Shown here in pieces: positions 1-5,214 of a stretch of DNA of 15,880 nt. Location: the NCBI GenBank assembly GCA_015523135.1, contig WAKY01000044.1:1-15880 (forward strand), read 5' to 3'. Origin of the DNA: Candidatus Aciduliprofundum sp. (GTDB lineage Archaea; Thermoplasmatota; Thermoplasmata; Thermoplasmatales; Aciduliprofundaceae). Every line of letters begins with the position of its first letter. Positions within the stretch are counted from its first letter, which is position 1. Under the pieces are notes generated by a model. It was given only the letters and a program-made list of their open reading frames with translations. It was not told the origin of the DNA and did no database searches. The position numbers and the translations under genes were made by a program.

Positions 1-1018
1 TAAAAGGCACTCTCTCTTCGCGCACAGAAGAGCCAAGAATAACCGCAGCATCATTTATCACAGCCACATTACCTATTTGTTCCTCTTCAGATGTCCCATA
101 TCTTCTGGATTCTACAACCCTTCCATCCCCAATTAATTTCAAAAAAAGGATATCACACTTATTTTCTTGAATTGTTGCAAATACCCAGATTTGATCCTGC
201 ATAGATTTAAGGATTATTTTTGTATTGCTAACTATATCCACATATTTTCTGCACCACATCACATCTCCTGAATAATTTAGCCTAGCGAGGAATAATGAAG
301 TTCCATATCCATTCCTTACTTCTCCTGCTACAATGATACCATTTTGAATAGGCAGGGCGCTTTTGAAGGATGTACTCCCACCCATAGAATAATATTTGCT
401 CCATAGTAAATTGCCCTGAGCATCTATGCTAAAAAGCCATTCAGTATTGCTCTTATTTCCCAATAAACCTCCTCCAATATAATCGCCATTATCCAATCTC
501 GTAATGAAATTCAAACTGGCATCTTCTTTGCTATAATAACCCTTTCCCCACAATGGATTTCCGTTCTCATCAAATTTTATAATACACACTCCAACATTTT
601 CTGTTTCATTTTTTATTATATTTCCCGCCGCAATGTAATACCCTTTGAAGATGGGAAGCACTGCGCTAAAGGAATAGGAATAATTCTCCTCACCATAGTA
701 AATTTTAGACCATAACAAATTTCCCTCATAATCAATTCTCATTGTGAAGGGATTCATAGGCGCATCAAAAATAGATAGCTCATTACCTAGAAGCGTTATG
801 CTATTATTTCCCACAGTCATTCCTACCGATTGCCCGTAAATTTTATACCACCGCGCCCATACAGGAGCAGCGGATGCTTTTGTCTCATAAAGATTTACTG
901 AAAATTCATTCTCAGAATTTTGAGCGAAAATGAACAATCCTTGCAGCAGCTGAGTAAGAATTATGGCAATAGCAATTGTAATTAGAATAGTTACCAAAGA
1001 TATACGCTTAATGCCCAA
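1..1018 (-). CDS. Membrane-anchored surface protein with propeller-like repeats, C-terminus cut off by the window edge
   Basis: The reading frame stays open from a TTG at 1018 to the left edge (339 codons, no stop), so the C-terminus is missing. The TTG is chosen because an in-frame TAG lies two codons upstream and GGAGGT sits 8 nt before it. Residues about 3-27 form one hydrophobic segment beginning GIKRISLVTILITIAIAIIL, read as a signal anchor. The rest is predicted outside the cell: repeats of about 50 residues carry the pattern D-x-x-G-N-x-L-W-x-K-x-Y (GNLLWSKIY, GNPLWGKGY, GNLLWSKYY, GDVMWCRKY), like the PQQ/delta-60-type beta-propeller repeats of archaeal surface proteins. Several N-x-S/T sequons suggest N-glycosylation. 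The function is unknown; a cell-surface or binding role is inferred. It faces away from thpR across a 102-bp gap. Confidence 0.8.
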   Translation of the reverse strand, partial: MGIKRISLVTILITIAIAIILTQLLQGLFIFAQNSENEFSVNLYETKASAAPVWARWYKIYGQSVGMTVGNNSITLLGNELSIFDAPMNPFTMRIDYEGNLLWSKIYYGEENYSYSFSAVLPIFKGYYIAAGNIIKNETENVGVCIIKFDENGNPLWGKGYYSKEDASLNFITRLDNGDYIGGGLLGNKSNTEWLFSIDAQGNLLWSKYYSMGGSTSFKSALPIQNGIIVAGEVRNGYGTSLFLARLNYSGDVMWCRKYVDIVSNTKIILKSMQDQIWVFATIQENKCDILFLKLIGDGRVVESRRYGTSEEEQIGNVAVINDAAVILGSSVREERVPF

Positions 1019-1026
1019 TTTCTATA

Positions 1027-1032
1027 ACCTCC
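1027..1032 (-). promoter_or_regulatory. Shine-Dalgarno GGAGGT setting the TTG start of the surface protein
   Basis: GGAGGT on the minus strand is followed by an 8-nt spacer and TTG at 1018. A TTTAAG element at 1056-1061 (minus) would place transcription initiation near 1032, giving a very short leader that begins at the Shine-Dalgarno sequence. Confidence 0.6.
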
Positions 1033-1092
1033 GCGATTTCATTGAAATCATCTTACTTAAATGTTTCCTCAGACATCTCAATGTAGATAATG

Positions 1093-1099
1093 TTTTTAA
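1093..1099 (+). promoter_or_regulatory. TATA box of thpR
   Basis: TTTTTAA is centred 25 nt before the ATG at 1121, with no Shine-Dalgarno sequence between them. This is the geometry expected of a leaderless archaeal mRNA. Confidence 0.5.
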
Positions 1100-1120
1100 C
1101 CTCCAATGCGATTAGCAAGT

Positions 1121-1636
1121 ATGCGCACATTCATAGCTATTGAAATTCCATTCTTCAAAGAGATAGGGGAATTGCAAAAAAGCATAGAGGGCAGGGCAAA
1201 ATTGGTTGAGGGGGAGAATATGCACATAACCCTAAAATTCTTGGGAGAGATTGAAGAAAAACTCGTAGATGAAATAAAAAAAATTGTAGAAGATTGCAGA
1301 GTAGAAAAATTCAAAATATCCCTGCAAGGTATTGGTTTTTTCCCAAATGAAAGATATATAAGGGTAATTTGGGTTGGTGTTGATGGCTACGAGCCCATAG
1401 TCAAAATGGCAAAATGTATAGATGAGAAATTATCCAAGCTGGGTTTTGAGAAGGAGAAAAGCTATGTGCCTCATCTTACAGTGGCCAGGGCAAAGGGAAG
1501 AGTTGCTATAAGGGATTATGATAGATTCAAGAATTTGAAATTTGGGGAGATAGAGGTAAGCGAGATAAAAATAAAAAAGAGCACATTAACTCCCAAGGGT
1601 CCTATTTATGAGGATGTGGCTATAATTCAGCTGTAG
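1121..1636 (+). CDS. thpR: RNA 2',3'-cyclic phosphodiesterase (2'-5' RNA ligase family)
   Basis: A 171-residue member of the 2H phosphoesterase superfamily. It has the two signature motifs HITL (H35-T37) and HLTV (H118-T120); the two histidines form the active site that hydrolyses 2',3'-cyclic phosphate RNA ends to 2'-phosphate. Some members also join tRNA half molecules through 2'-5' bonds. The N-terminus MRTFIAIEIP and the internal L-K-F-L-G-E are typical of ThpR. An ATG at 1106 would add five residues, but 1121 matches the usual family N-terminus and lies 25 nt after a TATA box, so it is preferred. The 3' end overlaps the convergent small gene by 10 bp. The length is normal for the family. 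Confidence 0.93.
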   Translation: MRTFIAIEIPFFKEIGELQKSIEGRAKLVEGENMHITLKFLGEIEEKLVDEIKKIVEDCRVEKFKISLQGIGFFPNERYIRVIWVGVDGYEPIVKMAKCIDEKLSKLGFEKEKSYVPHLTVARAKGRVAIRDYDRFKNLKFGEIEVSEIKIKKSTLTPKGPIYEDVAIIQL

Positions 1637-1890
1637 TATAATTTCTCCCCCTCGTCTTCTTCCTCTTCCTCCTCCGCAAATTCTATTACATCCACAGCTG
1701 CTATTGATCCCATGGGAATGAGTCTTATTTTTCCTTTTAACTTTCCATGCTCTTCTCCAAGTTCTATGCTCATAGATGTATCTTCTCCTAGAGCTACAAA
1801 ACCCCTGAAAATCCCAGTCGTTTTCATTATTGAATCATGGGATGTTATTGAGTATACTACGCATTTTGAACCTATAGTTAATTTATCCAA
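1627..1890 (-). CDS. Small acidic-tailed protein, possible Sm-like fold
   Basis: An 87-residue protein that I do not recognise as a named family. The start chosen is TTG at 1890, with GGAGGT (1898-1903) 7 nt before it; a longer frame from 1926 would run well into the upstream gene. Residues 4-70 look like a small beta-barrel: GSKCVVYSI, then TTGIFRGFVALGEDTSMSIEL (24-44), then KIRLIPMGSIAAVDVIE (54-70). The spacing and the G-x-F-R-G-F and I-P-x-x-x-I-x-x-V-D-V strands resemble Sm1 and Sm2 of Sm-like RNA-binding proteins, but this is by eye only. Residues 73-82 are almost all Glu or Asp. It is the second gene of a unit with the winged-helix regulator, whose stop codon it overlaps by 8 bp, so the two are probably translated together. 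The role is unknown; RNA or protein binding is a guess. Confidence 0.75.
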   Translation of the reverse strand: MDKLTIGSKCVVYSITSHDSIMKTTGIFRGFVALGEDTSMSIELGEEHGKLKGKIRLIPMGSIAAVDVIEFAEEEEEEDEGEKLYYS

Positions 1891-2326
1891 TTTTCTCACC
1901 TCCTGCCAGCTGGGAAATATGCTCAACCATCTTCCTGTAATTCTCCATCGCTAATTTAACATTTGCCTCCACAAATACCCATGCCCTCTCCAAGTTTCCA
2001 TATTTTAAGCGGTACAATTTATTCATACCCTCTTGCCTTTCATCAAGTAGGTCCATTGATTTTAATTTATTCAAATGCCTGTAAAGTGTAGTTCTAGTGG
2101 TGTTGAGATATGCAATAAGCTCTTCAACGCTCCACTCTCTATCGGCTCTGAGAAGAAAGCATTCTTTGAACAATTTATATGGGACACTCTTTATTGCCCT
2201 TCCAAAATCTCTCTGTGGGTCAACTCTGGGCATATAGCCAATTGAGCTCAGAAAATTTAAAAGCACAGAATCAATATTGTTATCGTGTAGCATTGGGTCC
2301 ACAATTTTTATGTTCATCTCAAACAT
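1883..2326 (-). CDS. Winged helix-turn-helix transcriptional regulator
   Basis: A 147-residue predicted DNA-binding protein. A winged helix-turn-helix occupies about residues 48-108: helix WSVEELIAYL (65-74), turn, recognition helix TTRTTLYRHLNKLKSMDLL (76-94), then a wing ending in NKLYRLK (102-108), as in ArsR/TrmB-type archaeal regulators. The N-terminal 45 residues and the C-terminal helix (about 110-140) may mediate dimerisation or ligand binding; no metal-binding Cys/His cluster is visible. The frame is open up to 2479, but that would cross the divergent peptidase start. ATG 2326 lies about 26 nt after a TATA box and is preferred. It heads a two-gene unit with the small Sm-like candidate and shares a 75-bp divergent promoter region with the M42 peptidase, so control of that region, including its own gene, is plausible. 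The target is unknown. Confidence 0.85.
   Translation of the reverse strand: MFEMNIKIVDPMLHDNNIDSVLLNFLSSIGYMPRVDPQRDFGRAIKSVPYKLFKECFLLRADREWSVEELIAYLNTTRTTLYRHLNKLKSMDLLDERQEGMNKLYRLKYGNLERAWVFVEANVKLAMENYRKMVEHISQLAGGEKIG
1898..1903 (-). promoter_or_regulatory. Shine-Dalgarno GGAGGT within the regulator gene, setting the TTG start of the small gene
   Basis: GGAGGT lies in the last codons of the winged-helix gene, 7 nt upstream of TTG 1890. It decides the start of the 87-residue protein and points to coupled translation. Confidence 0.65.
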
Positions 2327-2348
2327 AGATATTGTAATACAATTGCCT

Positions 2349-2356
2349 TTATTTAA
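2349..2356 (-). promoter_or_regulatory. TATA box of the winged-helix regulator unit
   Basis: TTAAATAA on the minus strand is centred about 26 nt before ATG 2326. It lies back to back with the M42 peptidase TATA box, 16 bp away. Confidence 0.55.
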
Positions 2357-2372
2357 TTTTCCCATCCTAAAA

Positions 2373-2378
2373 TTTAAG
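2373..2378 (+). promoter_or_regulatory. TATA-like element of the M42 peptidase gene
   Basis: TTTAAG is centred 26 nt before ATG 2402, with no Shine-Dalgarno sequence in the interval. A leaderless start is inferred. Confidence 0.5.
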
Positions 2379-2401
2379 ATACATAGGTGTATACCTTCTC
2401 T

Positions 2402-3403
2402 ATGCTTCTTGAAAAATTGGTCAGGGCCTTTGGAGTACCAGGATATGAAGAGGAGATAAGGGAAATTGTAAAAGAGCATATGCAGAAGTATCTAGATAAT
2501 GTTCAGGTTGACACTCTTGGAAATGTTATAGGCGTGAAAAAAGGAGGAAAGAGAAAAGTGCTTTTAGCAGCACATATGGACCAGATTGGATTTATGGTTA
2601 GCGGCATAACTGATAATGGATACCTGGTGATCTCTCCCATGGGTGGAGTGAATCCAATAACCTTACGGTCAAGAGTTGTTAGAATTAAGGGAAAAGATGG
2701 TTATGTTTATGGTGTGATAGGTGAGAAGCCACCGCATATAGAGAAAAAGGCAGAGAAAAAAGAGATAAAGGATTTGAGGGTGGATATAGGGGTAGAAAAG
2801 AAGGAAGAAGCAGAAAATTTGGTAAGTATAGGAGATGTTGGTTCTTTTTTGCCCAATTATTACGAAATCGGGAACAGGATAGTGGCAACTGCTCTAGATG
2901 ATAGGTCTGGAATTTACACAATTTTGAAAGTGATGGAAGATTTGGAGAGTGAAGCAACAATATATTTTGTAGCTACTGTGCAAGAAGAAGTCGGATTAAG
3001 GGGTGCTAAGGTCTCTGGATTTAGAGTGGAACCAGATATTGGCATAGCGATTGATGTAACCCATGCAAGGATGCCGGGAATGGGAAAGGAGGAGATTTCC
3101 ATAGAACTTGGTAAGGGGCCTACAATAGGAGTTGGGCCCACGGCTCATCCCAAGCTTGTTAAGCATTTTATAAACAGCTCAAATGGTGTACCATATCAAA
3201 TTGAACCAAATCCGAGTAGGAGTGGCACAGATGCCGATGTTATTCAATTATCTCGCGAAGGTGTTGCCACGGTAGTTATATCCATTCCTCTTCGTTATAT
3301 GCACTCAAGTGTTGAGATGATTGATAAGAAGGATTTAGAAAATACTATAAACCTAATAAGAAATGCATTAAAGGAAATAGATAAAGTTGAGCTAACTCTA
3401 TGA
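2402..3403 (+). CDS. M42 family metallo-aminopeptidase (TET-like / FrvX)
   Basis: A 333-residue dinuclear-metal aminopeptidase of the M42 family, cytoplasmic peptidases that in archaea form large tetrahedral (TET) assemblies and trim short peptides. Expected metal and catalytic residues are visible in order: H58 and D60 in AAHMD, D166/D167 in ALDDRSG, E195/E196 in QEEVG (one the general base, one a ligand), D218 in AIDVTHA and H301 in MHSS. The segment between the two halves of the catalytic domain (about 70-160) is the usual PDZ-like insertion. Substrate preference (Glu/Asp, Leu or Lys ends) cannot be read from the sequence. ATG 2402 is preferred to a GTG at 2387 because it fits the TATA spacing and the family N-terminus (LLEKLVRAFGVPGYE). 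Mevalonate kinase follows 36 bp later with its own promoter. Confidence 0.92.
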   Translation: MLLEKLVRAFGVPGYEEEIREIVKEHMQKYLDNVQVDTLGNVIGVKKGGKRKVLLAAHMDQIGFMVSGITDNGYLVISPMGGVNPITLRSRVVRIKGKDGYVYGVIGEKPPHIEKKAEKKEIKDLRVDIGVEKKEEAENLVSIGDVGSFLPNYYEIGNRIVATALDDRSGIYTILKVMEDLESEATIYFVATVQEEVGLRGAKVSGFRVEPDIGIAIDVTHARMPGMGKEEISIELGKGPTIGVGPTAHPKLVKHFINSSNGVPYQIEPNPSRSGTDADVIQLSREGVATVVISIPLRYMHSSVEMIDKKDLENTINLIRNALKEIDKVELTL

Positions 3404-3411
3404 GAGAAATG

Positions 3412-3417
3412 TTTATC
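3412..3417 (+). promoter_or_regulatory. TATA box of the mevalonate kinase gene
   Basis: TTTATC is centred about 25 nt before GTG 3440. There is no Shine-Dalgarno sequence, so a leaderless GTG start is inferred. Confidence 0.5.
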
Positions 3418-3439
3418 ATCATAATGCGAATAATCTTTC

Positions 3440-4369
3440 GTGGAGGCATCGGCACCAGCTAAAGTCATTTTGTTCGGTGAGCATGCAGTTGTTTATGGAG
3501 AGCCAGCCATAGCAGTGGCAATAAATTTGAGAACCTATGTTAAAATAAAGAAGAGCGATGAATACAGAGTAAACGGTTATCCTATGAAAGATAAGTACCA
3601 TTCATACATAAAAAACGCAATAGAGCTATGTTGGGACGGAGAGCCATTGGATATACAAACAAAGAGTGAGGTACCTTCCGCATCAGGTATGGGTTCTTCC
3701 GCCTCTATAACTGTTGCAATTCTAACTGCGATTTTGGGCATGAGAAATGAAATAGACGAGGAGAGAATAGCAAAATTAGGATTTGAAACAGAATATAGAA
3801 CGCAGGGAAGTGCAAGCCCAATAGATACGAGTACAGTTACCCATGGCAAGGGCATATTGGTGCATAAGGAGATAAGTGAGAATTTTCTATGGAAAATTGA
3901 AAAGGGAAATTTAAAATGGTACATTCATCACATAGAAGTGCCATCTTTGAAACTCGTAGTGGGATTCTCTGGTATTAGGGGTTCCACCAAGGACATGGTT
4001 GATAAAGTTCGTCGTTTCTATAATTGGAACTCTTTTGCAAGGGATGTGATAAAAGAAATTGGGAAAATAACTATGGAGGCAGTAAAGGCATTGCAAGATG
4101 AGGATTATGCAAGGATAGGGGAACTTATGAACAAAGATAACAAGCTTCTAACAATATTGGGTGTAAATCATCCCATGCTAAAGAAGATGATAAACGCAGC
4201 TCTCAAACATTCATACGGGGCAAAATTAACAGGAGCTGGCGGCGGAGGCTCAATTGTAGCACTTACAGATGAGCAAGACGAAGTTGCAAAGGCAATAGAA
4301 AGCGTTGGGGGTAAAGCATACAAGGTTGAGATAAGCAGAGAAGGGTTTAAGGTTGAAAATCATTTTTGA
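3440..4369 (+). CDS. mvk: Mevalonate kinase (GHMP kinase family)
   Basis: A 309-residue GHMP kinase that phosphorylates mevalonate to 5-phosphomevalonate with ATP, an early step toward the isoprenoid chains of archaeal lipids. All three family motifs are intact: motif 1 APAKVILFGEHAVVYG (5-20), the ATP loop PSASGMGSSAS (79-89), and motif 3 LTGAGGGGS (263-271). D129 in SPIDTST is at the catalytic Asp position. The E-H-A-V-V-Y-G string and the intact lysine (K8) favour mevalonate kinase over phosphomevalonate or homoserine kinases. The start is GTG 3440, the only start placed correctly behind a TATA box. Relatives in Thermoplasmatales use a mevalonate 3-kinase route, so a classical enzyme here, if the host is Thermoplasmata, is informative. 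Confidence 0.93.
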   Translation: MEASAPAKVILFGEHAVVYGEPAIAVAINLRTYVKIKKSDEYRVNGYPMKDKYHSYIKNAIELCWDGEPLDIQTKSEVPSASGMGSSASITVAILTAILGMRNEIDEERIAKLGFETEYRTQGSASPIDTSTVTHGKGILVHKEISENFLWKIEKGNLKWYIHHIEVPSLKLVVGFSGIRGSTKDMVDKVRRFYNWNSFARDVIKEIGKITMEAVKALQDEDYARIGELMNKDNKLLTILGVNHPMLKKMINAALKHSYGAKLTGAGGGGSIVALTDEQDEVAKAIESVGGKAYKVEISREGFKVENHF

Positions 4370-4424
4370 AAATCACTATTTGATATCTCTTATGTTTAAC
4401 AATTTATAAATTTTAGTGAAAAAA

Positions 4425-4433
4425 TTTTTAATA
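4425..4433 (+). promoter_or_regulatory. Likely TATA box of the archaellum operon
   Basis: TTTTTAATA is centred at 4429, which would start transcription near 4455, the first base of the first leader hairpin. A second candidate, TTTATAAA at 4403-4410, would start near 4432. The region 4370-4454 is otherwise AT-rich with no gene. Confidence 0.45.
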
Positions 4434-4454
4434 CCTTATATCCTTTTGAATTTT

Positions 4455-4574
4455 GAGAGAGGCCCTGAATGCCCGCAGGTGATAGCGATATCACCTCGGG
4501 CCTCTCTCGAGGAGAGCCTATGGCTCTCCTCCAATCATCACCATGGGAGGTGATGCCAAGAGGTGATGTGAAAT
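4455..4574 (+). promoter_or_regulatory. Structured 5' leader of archaellin mRNA with three hairpins
   Basis: This leader is GC-rich against an AT-rich background. Hairpin 1: GAGAGAGGCCC (4455-4465) pairs perfectly with 4498-4508. Inside it AGGTGATA (4477-4484) and TATCACCT (4489-4496) close a GCGA (GNRA) tetraloop, and GCCCG (4471-4475) can pair with CGGGC (4497-4501) as a competing extension. Hairpin 2: GAGGAGAGCC (4509-4518) with GGCTCTCCTC (4522-4531), loop TAT. Hairpin 3: CATCACC (4536-4542) with GGTGATG (4549-4555), loop ATGGGA. The same CATCACC can pair instead with the true Shine-Dalgarno copy at 4562-4568. A cis-acting translational control element for arlB is inferred; its function is unproven. 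Confidence 0.6.
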
Positions 4575-4594
4575 ATGAAGAGGGTGATGAATAG
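4520..4594 (+). CDS. Possible upstream ORF of 24 codons overlapping the arlB start
   Basis: ATG 4520 to TAG 4592-4594 reads MALLQSSPWEVMPRGDVKYE and four more residues, in a different frame from arlB and overlapping its first 20 bases. A weak Shine-Dalgarno (GAGGAG, 4509-4514) precedes it, but both it and the ATG lie in hairpin 2. If translated, ribosomes would pass over the arlB start and stop just after it, which could tune arlB initiation. The peptide resembles nothing I recognise. It may simply be chance. Confidence 0.25.
   Translation: MALLQSSPWEVMPRGDVKYEEGDE
4562..4567 (+). promoter_or_regulatory. Shine-Dalgarno GGTGAT of arlB
   Basis: GGTGAT lies 7 nt before ATG 4575 and decides that start over the in-frame ATG at 4587. 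It is one of four GGTGAT copies between 4478 and 4588. Confidence 0.7.
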
Positions 4595-5213
4595 AGAACA
4601 GGGAGAATTCGGCATCGGTTCGCTCATAATTTTCATAGCAATGATCATTGTTTCAGCAGTAACTGCAGTGGTACTTATTCAAGTTTCTTATCAACTTCAG
4701 CAGCAGGCAGAGGATACAGGAAATTTAGCAATACAGGATGTATCTACAGGGTTTAAAATAATATCAATTGGTGGATACAGATACAATAATGAATGGGGTA
4801 CAACAGCCCCTTATCATGACCAAATTGACTGGGTTGATATTAAAGTATCACTGATTCCAGGAAGTCCTGCAGTTGATTTGAGAGATGTGATTATAGAAGT
4901 TAGTGATGGCCAGAATTCTGTAGATCTAGTTTTCAATTCTTCAGTAAGCTTTGACGGAGGTGCAAATCCGCAGGGAGGTAGTGGAGTGTTTGGTATGAGA
5001 GTTATAAGAGACCTACCTCCCCAAACCCTAAGTCAATATACTATCACTACAGGGGATATTGTTGCGTTATCCTTTAATGCCACAGCAAACAGCTTGGATT
5101 TATTGCCACAGACATATCTCAGTATAAAGATCATACCAAAGCATGGAGTTTCAACCTTGCAGCAAATTACTACGCCATCTGTGTATATATCAAGGTATGT
5201 GGAGTTGATGTGA
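4575..5213 (+). CDS. arlB: Archaellin, major archaellum filament subunit
   Basis: A 212-residue archaellin (FlaB). The short basic leader MKRVMNREQGEFG is a class III signal peptide, with cleavage by the archaellum prepilin peptidase predicted after G13. The mature N-terminus IGSLIIFIAMIIVSAVTAVV is the strongly conserved hydrophobic helix that packs in the filament core. The rest is a beta-rich outer domain ending in a typical archaellin tail (LSIKIIPKHG, TTPSVYI). Two N-glycosylation sequons (NSS, NAT) are visible and there is no cysteine. It is the first gene of arlBFGHIJ and the only archaellin in the window. Its stop is 1 bp before the arlF ATG. The long structured leader upstream suggests that its translation is separately controlled. 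The peptidase gene itself is not in the window. Confidence 0.92.
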   Translation: MKRVMNREQGEFGIGSLIIFIAMIIVSAVTAVVLIQVSYQLQQQAEDTGNLAIQDVSTGFKIISIGGYRYNNEWGTTAPYHDQIDWVDIKVSLIPGSPAVDLRDVIIEVSDGQNSVDLVFNSSVSFDGGANPQGGSGVFGMRVIRDLPPQTLSQYTITTGDIVALSFNATANSLDLLPQTYLSIKIIPKHGVSTLQQITTPSVYISRYVELM

Positions 5214-5214
5214 T

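Noticed and set aside
2327..2479. N-terminal extension of the winged-helix protein by 51 residues
   Set aside because: It would cross the promoter region and the start of the divergent M42 gene, and the added residues look non-conserved. ATG 2326 fits TATA spacing.
4403..4410. TTTATAAA as the archaellum operon TATA box
   Set aside because: It is a good match, but it would start the RNA near 4432, in an AT-rich stretch. TTTTTAATA at 4425-4433 places the start at the first hairpin. It is kept only as the alternative.
4455..4531. Hairpins read as an intrinsic terminator of the mevalonate kinase gene
   Set aside because: No T-run follows either stem, the stems lie 86 bp or more past the stop codon, and archaeal termination depends on T-tracts rather than hairpins. 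The position before arlB fits a leader better.
4543..4566. Second tiny upstream ORF (ATG 4543, seven codons)
   Set aside because: It is very short, has no Shine-Dalgarno sequence, and starts in the loop of hairpin 3; nothing distinguishes it from chance.
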